Assembly: GCF_001886815.1 (NCBI RefSeq)
Contig: NZ_CP018099.1
Span: forward strand, 4,524,501 to 4,588,500
Direction: 5' to 3'
Source of the DNA: Caldithrix abyssi DSM 13497
GTDB taxonomy: Bacteria > Calditrichota > Calditrichia > Calditrichales > Calditrichaceae
DNA length: 64,000 nt
The position numbers and the translations under genes are program-made. Below are positions 44,850 to 52,660 of this stretch, in pieces. The notes beneath the pieces are model-generated. The model was not told the origin of the DNA. It was given only the letters and a program-made list of their open reading frames with translations, and ran no database searches. Within the stretch, counting starts at the first letter, position 1. The number at the start of each line of letters is the position of its first letter.

Positions 44850-46350
44850 GAAGCACCCTCTGCCTAAACTCGTTTTTCTTAATACGTATTATACGCGATG
44901 GAAGAGTAATAATAAATCGGGTATAATGCCCCACTTTACTCTCAACTTCAATTCGGCCGTCAAGCTGTTCTATTATTCGCTGAATAATAGCAAGCCCGAG
45001 CCCAGTGCCTGACTGCTTGGTTGAATAGAATGGTTTAAATATTTTTTGATAATCTTCCTTAGAGATTCCTATCCCGTTATCTTCTACTATAATTTGTACA
45101 ATGGACTCTACCGGAATATATTTGGTTTCAATCAATATCCTGCCCGGCCGTTCCTGAGGAATAGCCTGTATGGCATTTTGAATCAAATTCGTAAGTACAT
45201 TTTCCATTAACTTACGGTCTATTTTTAACAGCGGAAGATTGTAGTCCAGCTTAAGCTTAAACTCTATTTGATTTTCTTTAAACTGCTTTTGATAAAAATA
45301 AATATTATGCTTTATTAAATCATTTAAATTTTCTACCTCTAACTCCAGATCGATGGGTTTAGCATATTGCAAAAGATCATTGATTGCTTTGTTAACACGA
45401 CCTGCCTGGTATCGAATTTCCCGAAGGATAATTTTGTGTTCAGGGTCTGATATTTCTCTGGCAATTACTTCAATGGCATTAGTGATGCCCATTAAAGGAT
45501 TTTTAATCTCATGCGCCAGGCTGGCTGCCATTTCGCCGATGCTGGCCAATTTTTGTGCATTCTTCAACTTGTTTTGATTGCAAACGCTTAATTCAACTTG
45601 CATTTCATGGATTTTTTCAATCATAAAGTTAAAGTGTTGGGCCAAATCCCCCAATTCTTCTACGTCTTCAATTTTAACCCGTTCTGAAAAATCGCCTTTA
45701 CTGATTCTGGCTATGGTATCTTTAAACCTATTTAGATTGTATTTTATGGTGCGATAATGTAAAATACGCATCGAACTGAGAATAAAAAGAATTAACAAAA
45801 TCGCAAAAACTCTGCCAAAGAGAATAAACATTTCAGAGTTCTTATGAATGGAGGCCAGATCAAGATCAATCACAATGTAACCAAGCTGCTTTTCGGATGG
45901 ATCGTGACAGCTGTAGCAGGATGGATTGTTTTGTAAAAGCATCAAGCCTCTGTAAACATCCCTGTCCAGCTCGTAAATCTTCGTCTCTGTCTTGCTGTCG
46001 GTATTAATTAATTTACTTAATTCCAAATTTATCTGAGATTTATTTTCCCCTTTTGTTGGAAGAGGATATACCAGCACACCATCTTTGTCAAGCAGATAGA
46101 CATTATCTACCTTATTCGTTTTCACAAGGTTATCCATTAATGAATAAAGGACTTTACCACCGTCAGATTTTAAGTTATACAAATAATTCTCTTGCAAAAG
46201 AGATAGCATCATTTTCATATCATCAATGTAATTATCCTTTATTTTCGCCAAAAAGTATGAATAGAAAAAATGAAATCCGATAAAACTCACAAACAGCACA
46301 ATTCCGGTAATGGTAATAATTATCCGATAACGAAATTTTAATCTTTGCAT
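44836..46350 (-). CDS. sensor histidine kinase with a CxxCH heme motif in its periplasmic domain
   Basis: 504 residues from the ATG at 46350 (MQRLKFRYRI), which begins just after the stop of the upstream gene; earlier in-frame starts overlap it. TM1 about 10-33; periplasmic double-PAS-like domain about 34-180 with YLLDKDGVLVYPLP and, at residues 145-149, CYSCH followed by DPSEKQLGYIVIDLDL; TM2 about 182-203; HAMP about 205-260 (SKGDFSERVKIEDVEELG). Then H-box SLAHEIKNPLMGITN, N-box LTNLIQNAIQA, G1 VEDNGIGIS, and G2 GTGLGLAIIQRI, all intact. The CxxCH predicts a covalently bound heme c acting as redox or gas sensor. Cognate regulator is the next gene. Confidence 0.93.
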   Translation of the reverse strand: MQRLKFRYRIIITITGIVLFVSFIGFHFFYSYFLAKIKDNYIDDMKMMLSLLQENYLYNLKSDGGKVLYSLMDNLVKTNKVDNVYLLDKDGVLVYPLPTKGENKSQINLELSKLINTDSKTETKIYELDRDVYRGLMLLQNNPSCYSCHDPSEKQLGYIVIDLDLASIHKNSEMFILFGRVFAILLILFILSSMRILHYRTIKYNLNRFKDTIARISKGDFSERVKIEDVEELGDLAQHFNFMIEKIHEMQVELSVCNQNKLKNAQKLASIGEMAASLAHEIKNPLMGITNAIEVIAREISDPEHKIILREIRYQAGRVNKAINDLLQYAKPIDLELEVENLNDLIKHNIYFYQKQFKENQIEFKLKLDYNLPLLKIDRKLMENVLTNLIQNAIQAIPQERPGRILIETKYIPVESIVQIIVEDNGIGISKEDYQKIFKPFYSTKQSGTGLGLAIIQRIIEQLDGRIEVESKVGHYTRFIITLPSRIIRIKKNEFRQRVLHGSY

Positions 46351-46357
46351 TTTGATC

Positions 46358-48046
46358 TCAATATTTTTTTGGTCTGTGGTCTTTGCCATGACATTTAAGA
46401 TAACATTCTCCCGAAAAATCTCCTCTGTCAACAAACTTCAGCTGACCGTTTGAATTCGGGAAAACGATGTTCACATCAAAATTAATGAGATGTGTGTTAT
46501 TGGTACTATTACCCTGGGTACTACTTATACCGTGCGCATCATGACATGCAGAGCACGGAGTATCTTCTCCAACAATATGTTCGCGGTGGACCTTTTTCCC
46601 AAATTTAGTATTGGAGTTGATTATCTTATTTCTGTCATGGCACTGATAACATAATTCATAATTCTGGTACGATTCACGCGTATTATCTGCCGTTTCATAG
46701 CGATATTTTAAAATTTGAGGATAAATTGAGCCATGTGGTCCGGCTGGGGCGGCTCCGTCGCTAGCATGGCAATCGGTACAATAGATCACGCTTGATTCGG
46801 TATATGGCGATATTAAGCTGGGTACATTGTTATTTACGCCGGGTGCCTCCACCGGGTGGAAGGAGGGATTGTTGGGATCAAACTCAAGTCGAACATTCGT
46901 TTGCTGAATCTGTCGTGAAATGGAACTGCCTGGTTTATCCGGGCTATCGGCATGGCAGCGATAGCATACCTCGTATTGATATTGGACCGAACTAACCGGA
47001 TTTCCGTTTGTGTCAACGCCTTTTGCGCCCTGAAGAAATCCACTGGCATCAGGAGCGGTTGCCGCCTGATTTTGAGCCTGATGCGGATTATGGCAATCTA
47101 CGCATTCCACATGTTTGGTCTGTACGGTGGCCGCTTCTTCCGGTTGGTGAATATTGGAGTAAAGATATACATCATGTCGATAAGGTTTGCTGAGCTGGGC
47201 TTCGATATCTTTCGATGCAACATTTCCATTGTGGCATACCAGACAATTGTTTTCCTCGGAAACCTGATTCATTAAAAATTCATGGCCGCTGGCATTGTGT
47301 GGATTATGGCAATTCTCACAGGCATTTTCGGATACGGTGTTGTAATCGGTATGATACCAGGGATCAGAACCAGAACCGTTCCATTGTGCCGTGGATTGGC
47401 TATGGCTGGTTTGTTGCCAGCCGCTTTTTTGGTGACAGTATAAACATAAATCCGAATTTTGATTGGTTGCCACAAGAAACTTCCCATAGATATCCTTATG
47501 CGGATCGTGGCAGGAGGTGCATTGTAGTTTTCCATTTTCAAGATAAACCGGGCCATTAAGAGTTGAAGGATCGACTAGTTCCGGATCCATTGTGCTTAAA
47601 TTGACATCATAAATCAGTGAAACCGGATGATCATCAGAAAGATCGGTTCCCAGATTGGTGTTTCCCGCGGGAAGCGTGGTGATTCCCCCGCTCATGACAA
47701 TATCCTGCGCCCGACTGAGAACGCTGCCCAGGGCAATGGTACCGTCATGACAGGAAAGGCACAAAATGGAAGAGCCGTCGGGCTGACCGGCTGAAGCATC
47801 GAACGTTGAACTATTGTAAAGGGTGTATATGGTGCCCGGACTTTCGCGGTTCCAGAGTGGCGCAATGGGATTGGCTTTATGCGGAGTATGGCAAAATACA
47901 CAAATCTCGGTTTCGCTCTCCGCTTTTATAGTACCAGGACCGGATACCGATAGATTGTGTACGGTATTTTGAATACTTTGCGATAGTACAAGAGACTGAA
48001 TGGAAAAGAAAAAAATGGCTAAAAACCGAAAATATGAACGATTCAT
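46358..48046 (-). CDS. multiheme cytochrome c, about 12 hemes
   Basis: 562 residues. Signal peptide MNRSYFRFLAIFFFSIQSLVLSQ. Eleven CxxCH sites (CVFCH, CLSCH, CTSCH, CLYCH, CENCH, CLVCH, CVDCH, CYRCH, CTDCH, CYQCH, CSACH) plus a C-terminal CX3CH (CYLKCH). The first 180 residues repeat the tetraheme module of the two small cytochromes (ILCLSCHDGTIALG, HPVSLIYDVNLS). The rest holds doubled-CXXCH units with NPHNASGHEFL and NPHQAQNQAA. Start overlaps the NHL gene's stop by four bases. It is upstream of the kinase in the same operon. Confidence 0.92.
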   Translation of the reverse strand: MNRSYFRFLAIFFFSIQSLVLSQSIQNTVHNLSVSGPGTIKAESETEICVFCHTPHKANPIAPLWNRESPGTIYTLYNSSTFDASAGQPDGSSILCLSCHDGTIALGSVLSRAQDIVMSGGITTLPAGNTNLGTDLSDDHPVSLIYDVNLSTMDPELVDPSTLNGPVYLENGKLQCTSCHDPHKDIYGKFLVATNQNSDLCLYCHQKSGWQQTSHSQSTAQWNGSGSDPWYHTDYNTVSENACENCHNPHNASGHEFLMNQVSEENNCLVCHNGNVASKDIEAQLSKPYRHDVYLYSNIHQPEEAATVQTKHVECVDCHNPHQAQNQAATAPDASGFLQGAKGVDTNGNPVSSVQYQYEVCYRCHADSPDKPGSSISRQIQQTNVRLEFDPNNPSFHPVEAPGVNNNVPSLISPYTESSVIYCTDCHASDGAAPAGPHGSIYPQILKYRYETADNTRESYQNYELCYQCHDRNKIINSNTKFGKKVHREHIVGEDTPCSACHDAHGISSTQGNSTNNTHLINFDVNIVFPNSNGQLKFVDRGDFSGECYLKCHGKDHRPKKY

Positions 48047-49017
48047 GGCTTTCCTTGCTTCTTAAGTTTAAATTCCTGTATCCTCGAATTAAAACTATCG
48101 GCGACAAATATCCTGTCTTGACCGTCTATGTAAATCCCGGTGGGCATCCAAAACTGCCCCGCTTCTTTCCCCTGTCCGCCAAAATAAGTTAGTAGATTGC
48201 CCTGTTGATCAAAAACCTGAACCACATTAAACAGCGCATCCACAACATAAATATTGCCTTTCGTATCTGTGGCAATTCCTTTCGGACGCGCCAGATATCC
48301 GGAAACATCGCCTAATTTCCCAAATACCGTTCGAAATGTTCCGTCAAAATCGAAAATCTGTATCCGAAAGTTCATAGAATCATTTACATAAATTGTGCCA
48401 GAATTGTCAATCCAGATAAAAGTAGGGAAATTAAATTCGCCGTGACCCAATCCTCTTTTCCCCAAAACACGTATTACCTTCCCTGATTTATCAAGAAATA
48501 ATAAGCGGTGCTTTCCTGTTTCTACGACAACAACCTGTTTGCGGTGGGGATAATAGGCGATTCCGGTGGGATGATCGATGTCCAGGCTGTCGTTCCAAAT
48601 TTTTAACCTGTTTTTTTTAAGATCGTACAGAAATATTTTATTCAATCCGCCATCGGTGATAAGCACAGAATCCTTATTTAGTATGCAGAGATCGACTGCG
48701 GAAAAAAGAAGAAAATTCTTTTTGTGCGTCAGCCAGGTTAACGCTTTGTTCTTTAAATCGATGGTTCCTAAATATCCTGCCCCCTGGTCTAAAAATATGT
48801 AATGCCCCGCATCCAGCATGTTTAAAGTAAATGGCCTCTGCATTCTAATATGCTCTTTGCCAAAGAAAAAATTAATCAATTTTTCACCAAGCGAAACGTG
48901 CGGTACGCTCAGGGTCTTGTTGGAATATTCTGCCACCCACACCACGCGGTAGGTTTCTGAAGCAAATCCGTAGTTAAATAAAATTAACACGACAATTATT
49001 AAGAAGCTGTTTCTCAT
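48043..49017 (-). CDS. exported NHL-repeat beta-propeller protein
   Basis: 324 residues. Signal peptide MRNSFLIIVVLILFNYGFAS, not a lipobox. About six NHL blades; the clearest are HPTGIAYYPHRKQVVVVETG, GEFNFPTFIWIDNSGTIYV, ARPKGIATDTKGNIYVVDA and MPTGIYIDGQDRIFVADSF. First gene of the operon that goes on to the 12-heme protein, kinase and regulator, with ATGA overlap to the next gene. A GGGAG site precedes the ATG. Its promoter shares the 49018-49191 region with the divergent CadC-like gene. Confidence 0.85.
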   Translation of the reverse strand: MRNSFLIIVVLILFNYGFASETYRVVWVAEYSNKTLSVPHVSLGEKLINFFFGKEHIRMQRPFTLNMLDAGHYIFLDQGAGYLGTIDLKNKALTWLTHKKNFLLFSAVDLCILNKDSVLITDGGLNKIFLYDLKKNRLKIWNDSLDIDHPTGIAYYPHRKQVVVVETGKHRLLFLDKSGKVIRVLGKRGLGHGEFNFPTFIWIDNSGTIYVNDSMNFRIQIFDFDGTFRTVFGKLGDVSGYLARPKGIATDTKGNIYVVDALFNVVQVFDQQGNLLTYFGGQGKEAGQFWMPTGIYIDGQDRIFVADSFNSRIQEFKLKKQGKP

Positions 49018-49130
49018 CTTTTACTCCCTTAACAAATTTTTATTATATTACAAATTTTATGGAGCCCAATTCAACTAAAAATAATATAGCGATAAAATAG
49101 GGGGAACTTACAAACTTTTTCAAATAATTA

Positions 49131-49174
49131 TTGACAACTTGCCATTTAATTGTTACATTTGAGCAATCGTTCAA
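49131..49174 (+). promoter_or_regulatory. sigma-70 promoter and ArsR/SmtB-type operator of the metal-efflux operon
   Basis: -35 TTGACA (49131-49136), 17-base spacer, -10 TACATT (49154-49159). Immediately overlapping is TTGAGCAATCGTTCAA (49159-49174), a 6-4-6 inverted repeat with one mismatch, which fits the TGAAC-type operators bound by ArsR/SmtB/CadC repressors. Placement over the -10 and start site would let the repressor block transcription until metal binds. Confidence 0.65.
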
Positions 49175-49191
49175 CTGAAAAGAAAGAAAAG

Positions 49192-49566
49192 ATGAGTCCA
49201 AAGTCAGATTATGTTTGCTCGGTAGAAGTCGTAGATCAACAAAAGGTAACGCACGTGAATCAGGTGTTGCCAGAAAAAATGGTTACACGCCAGATGGCCG
49301 AATTTTTTAAGTCGCTTTCTGACCCCACGCGCTTACGAATCGTGCAGGCCCTTCTGGAAGAAGAGCTGTGCGTGTGCGATATTTCGGCCATTGTGGATAT
49401 TTCCATATCGGCCATTTCGCACCAACTGCGGCTTTTACGCTCCATGCACATTGTTAAATTTAGAAAACAGGGAAAAATGGTGTACTATTCTCTGGAAGAT
49501 GAACATATTTCGCGCATGTTAGAAATTGCTCTTGAGCATTTAAATGAAAAAGCGAATGAGCGTTAA
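49192..49566 (+). CDS. ArsR/SmtB-family metal-sensing repressor, CadC-like
   Basis: 124 residues from the ATG at 49192 (MSPKSDYVCSVEVV); an in-frame TTG at 49150 lies inside the promoter and is unlikely. Winged helix with recognition helix ISISAISHQLRLLRSMHIV. The alpha-3 metal site ELCVCD is exactly as in CadC (Cd/Pb/Zn sensor), with an N-terminal Cys (DYVCS) that could complete it, and a C-terminal alpha-5 site D-x-H...H-x2-E in DEHISRMLEIALEHLNE. Expected to release DNA on binding Cd2+, Pb2+ or Zn2+. First gene of the efflux operon. Confidence 0.9.
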   Translation: MSPKSDYVCSVEVVDQQKVTHVNQVLPEKMVTRQMAEFFKSLSDPTRLRIVQALLEEELCVCDISAIVDISISAISHQLRLLRSMHIVKFRKQGKMVYYSLEDEHISRMLEIALEHLNEKANER

Positions 49567-50008
49567 AAGTATGTGGACAACCAGGATGAGGATAAACACG
49601 TTGCGGGCTACCAAAGCGGCAAAAGTCGTGCTTGCTGTTTTGTTTTTTTTACAAACTCTGGCTATTCCCGTCTCGGTGACCGGCGGCGTGCTGTGCGTTG
49701 CCAATGACCACATTGCCCTGGAATTCAAACAGGCTGTTCATGAGTGCCACAATGAGGCAAACTACTTTTCCAATTTTTTTAACTCTGAGGTCGAATACCA
49801 TCAGGATGCCTGTCTGGACTTCCCCCTTCTTCAACATGAAAAGAACCTGATCCTGAAGCAAAATCAAAAAACGACGGTTTTGACTTTATCACCTTTTGTA
49901 AGCGCATACAGCTCACAAAAGGAATCGAAAGAAGAGCGGGTCACTTTTCGCTATTCCCCCACTTTCAAAAAAATGAAGCTGCTTCAAAGTATTGTTCTTC
50001 TCATTTGA
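49544..50008 (+). CDS. small exported or membrane-anchored protein of the efflux operon
   Basis: 154 residues as written; the start is uncertain, with in-frame ATGs at 49544, 49556, 49571 and 49586. It overlaps the repressor gene's end. A hydrophobic helix KVVLAVLFFLQTLAIPVSV (about 27-45) is a signal peptide or anchor. The mature part has CVANDHIALEFKQAVHECHNE, a Cys/His-rich stretch, and another Cys at QDACLDFPLLQHE, which could bind metal. I recognise no family. Position between repressor and czcC suggests an accessory metal-binding or sensing role. Confidence 0.6.
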   Translation: MKKRMSVKSMWTTRMRINTLRATKAAKVVLAVLFFLQTLAIPVSVTGGVLCVANDHIALEFKQAVHECHNEANYFSNFFNSEVEYHQDACLDFPLLQHEKNLILKQNQKTTVLTLSPFVSAYSSQKESKEERVTFRYSPTFKKMKLLQSIVLLI

Positions 50009-50260
50009 AATTATCTATTTAGCGTCCTTTAAGTTTAAACTATTTAAAACTTAGAAAAACAGGACTGCCCTTTAAGGCGTCCAATCGTCCAGATTGAATA
50101 CATGCTGGATGAGGCAAAGAGAAATGAATTTACATTCCGGTGGATGTTGATTCCTGAGGTGTGTGAAAAAGCAAAGACATCGGTTAAAATCGGGCGCTTG
50201 CAGCAGGGCGATTTTTCACAACACCTTGAAGATATCATGGATTTAATTTTTGGAGAAAAT

Positions 50261-51598
50261 ATGAAAATAGTGATTGCCTTAATTACGGCTTTTGTAATAG
50301 TTATCGGGTGTGCCGGGCCAGTTCTGCAGGTAAAGCAGGTCGAACCCAGACCAGTGATCGAAGAGGTAACATCGGCAGGATCTTCGTTGAAAGGCGAGCT
50401 TTCGCCAGAGGGGACCATAACGGTATTAAAAGCCTTACAACTGGCCCTGCAAAGCAATCCACAGCTAACGGTCTTTTCCCTTGAAATACGTGCAAGAGAA
50501 GCCGCCGCCCTGCAGGAATCGTTTTTACCGAATCCGGAGCTGGCGGTGGAAGTGGAAAATTTTGCGGGAGGCGGGGCGCTTGCCGCGTTTAAAGCCAGTG
50601 AAACGACGATTTCGCTGGGGCAGCTGATTGAGCTGGCAGGAAAACGAGCCAGACGAACGCAGGCCGCTGCTCTGCAAGCCGAACTGGCTGGCTGGGATTT
50701 TGAAAGCAAACGGCTGGAAGTTTATGCTCAGGTGGTGAAAAATTTTTATGATGTTCTGGCCATTCAAAAACTCGTAAAGTTAAATAAAGAAATTTTGACT
50801 CTAACTGAAGAATTTAAAGATCAGATCTCGCTTCGTGTTACAAGCGGCCGCACGTCTCCGGCGGAGCTTTCGAGAGCGGAGGTGGAAGTTGCCAATGCCC
50901 GGATTGCGCTGGAACAAAGCCAGAGAAGACTTCAGGCAGCCCGGCAGAGGCTGGCGGCGACCTGGGGAGCAACCACGGCCGCATTTGACAGCGTAACCGG
51001 AAATTTTGAAAATGTAAGCGCTTTGCCTGCCTTTGAAGCTTTGCAAAATGCCTTACAAAAGAATCCCGAGTGGCTGCGCTGGGACACAGAAACCAGGCTT
51101 AAACAGGCTCAACTGGCCCTGGCCAAAGCCCTTAGAATACCCGATCCGACCATTACGGCCGGCTACCGACGCTTCAATGACCTTGGCCAACAGGCCTTTG
51201 TAGCCGGATTTTCCATCCCTTTGAATATTTTTAACCGAAACCAGGGAGGCATTAAAGAGGCCGCGCTGCGCGCAAAACAAACAGCCTTTCAGGAGACGTT
51301 TTCCCGGCTGCAGCTGCAAACAGAGCTATCCACAATGTATCAAAACATTTCGGCCGTTCAGCAATCCATTTTTGCTTTAAAAAACGAAATTATTCCCAAA
51401 GCCCGGCAGGCGTTCGAAACCATCAGCAGGGGATACCAATTAGGTAAATTTAACTTTTTAGAAGTACTGGATGCCCGCAGGTCTTTGTTTTCTGCCAGAC
51501 AAGCCTATTTGCAAAACCTGGCCGATTATCATCAATTAAGAGCAGAAATCGAACGGCTTACCGGTAAATCACTGGAAAGCTTTAAAATAGAGAGATAA
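50261..51598 (+). CDS. czcC: CzcC/TolC-family outer-membrane efflux lipoprotein
   Basis: 445 residues from the ATG at 50261, which has GGAGAA just upstream. The frame stays open back to 50102 but that extension has no ribosome-binding site. Lipobox VIVIGC then AGPVLQ. Two TolC-type repeats of long coiled-coil helices, with LQLALQSNPQLTVFSLEIRAREAAALQESFLPNPEL split across helix 1, ISLGQLIELAGKRARR, and in the second half PTITAGYRRFNDLGQQAFVAGFSIPLNIFNRNQGGI in part. Forms the outer-membrane duct of the CzcCBA cation pump. Confidence 0.88.
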   Translation: MKIVIALITAFVIVIGCAGPVLQVKQVEPRPVIEEVTSAGSSLKGELSPEGTITVLKALQLALQSNPQLTVFSLEIRAREAAALQESFLPNPELAVEVENFAGGGALAAFKASETTISLGQLIELAGKRARRTQAAALQAELAGWDFESKRLEVYAQVVKNFYDVLAIQKLVKLNKEILTLTEEFKDQISLRVTSGRTSPAELSRAEVEVANARIALEQSQRRLQAARQRLAATWGATTAAFDSVTGNFENVSALPAFEALQNALQKNPEWLRWDTETRLKQAQLALAKALRIPDPTITAGYRRFNDLGQQAFVAGFSIPLNIFNRNQGGIKEAALRAKQTAFQETFSRLQLQTELSTMYQNISAVQQSIFALKNEIIPKARQAFETISRGYQLGKFNFLEVLDARRSLFSARQAYLQNLADYHQLRAEIERLTGKSLESFKIER

Positions 51599-51620
51599 AA
51601 AAATGATAGAGGAAACTCGT

Positions 51621-52571
51621 ATGAAAAAGAAAAAACTTTTAAGCATAACCATTCTTTTAATGTTTGCCATTTTTAGCCTGTGGCAGTGTGCGCCTGAAAA
51701 AAAGCCTGAAGATAAACCATCCGTACAGGAAGAGAACCACGAAGAAGAGCAAATTGTAACCATTTCTCCGGAAGAAATGAAAGAGTTTGGCGTGGAACTG
51801 GCCAAAGCCGGCGCGGGGAATTTACAGTTGCATGTCAATTTACCGGGAGAAATCGTGATCCCGCCGGATAATCTGGCTCATATCCATCCCCGTTTTCCGG
51901 GCATTGTAAAAAAGGTGTTAAAACACATCGGCGAACACGTTAAAAAGGGCGAAACACTGGCCATCGTAGAAAGCAATGAAAGCCTGGTTGAATACCAGAT
52001 TAAATCTTTAATTGACGGAACGATTGTGGAAAAGCATTTGACCCTGGGCGAAGTTGTAACAGATAGAAATCATGGGTTTTTAATCGCCAATTTGAATACG
52101 GTCTGGGTTTACTTGCAAGTTTATCAGAAAGACCTGCCGTACGTAAAGGAAGGGCAAAAGGTAGTGATTTTTGCGGGGCCTGGTTTGCCCAGAGTAGAAG
52201 GCGTTATTGATTACATTTCGCCCATCATCGATGAAGTTACCAGAACGGCAAAGGCGCGCGTCGTTTTGCCCAACCCAAAGGGAATATGGAAGCCCGGGCT
52301 TTTTGTCACCGGCAGAATAATCACAAAAGACTTGCAAGTAGATGTTCTGGTTCCCAAAACGGCGCTTCAAACTCTGGCAGATGAAACGGTGATCTTTGTT
52401 AAAACCGATGAGGGCTTCGAACCCCGTCCGGTTGAGATTGGCAAAGAGAATGAAGAAAATGTGGAAATAATACATGGTTTGAATCCGGGAGAAATTTACG
52501 TGCGTAAAGGCGGCTTTACTCTGAAAGCCGAATTGTTAAAAAGCGAATTTGGCGACGGACATGGTCATTAA
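51621..52571 (+). CDS. czcB: CzcB-type periplasmic adaptor (membrane fusion protein)
   Basis: 316 residues from the ATG at 51621 (AGAGG eight bases upstream; an ATG at 51603 is less favoured). Lipobox SLWQC followed by APEKKPEDKPS, so lipid-anchored. Short MFP: lipoyl/barrel-sandwich halves (IHPRFPGIVKKVLKHIGEHVKKGE and GTIVEKHLTLGEVV in part), almost no coiled-coil hairpin, then beta-barrel (NTVWVYLQVYQKDLPYVKEG) and membrane-proximal domains. An HEEEQ-type acidic N-terminus and a C-terminal DGHGH may bind metal. Links CzcA to CzcC. Confidence 0.9.
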   Translation: MKKKKLLSITILLMFAIFSLWQCAPEKKPEDKPSVQEENHEEEQIVTISPEEMKEFGVELAKAGAGNLQLHVNLPGEIVIPPDNLAHIHPRFPGIVKKVLKHIGEHVKKGETLAIVESNESLVEYQIKSLIDGTIVEKHLTLGEVVTDRNHGFLIANLNTVWVYLQVYQKDLPYVKEGQKVVIFAGPGLPRVEGVIDYISPIIDEVTRTAKARVVLPNPKGIWKPGLFVTGRIITKDLQVDVLVPKTALQTLADETVIFVKTDEGFEPRPVEIGKENEENVEIIHGLNPGEIYVRKGGFTLKAELLKSEFGDGHGH

Positions 52572-52660
52572 AAAACTTACAATTAAAAAATCTTTGTTTG
52601 GAGATTTGTGCGCCGATTATGGACGGGAATTTCTGATTTTAAACAAACCGGAGAATAAAA

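Noticed and set aside
46351-46434. 28-residue extension of the heme-sensor kinase.
   Set aside because: It would overlap the 3' end of the 12-heme gene by 77 bases and precede the first membrane helix with a polar tail; the ATG at 46350 fits better.
50102-50260. In-frame N-terminal extension of the CzcC protein by 53 residues.
   Set aside because: The downstream ATG has a good ribosome-binding site and directly starts a lipoprotein signal peptide, which must be N-terminal.
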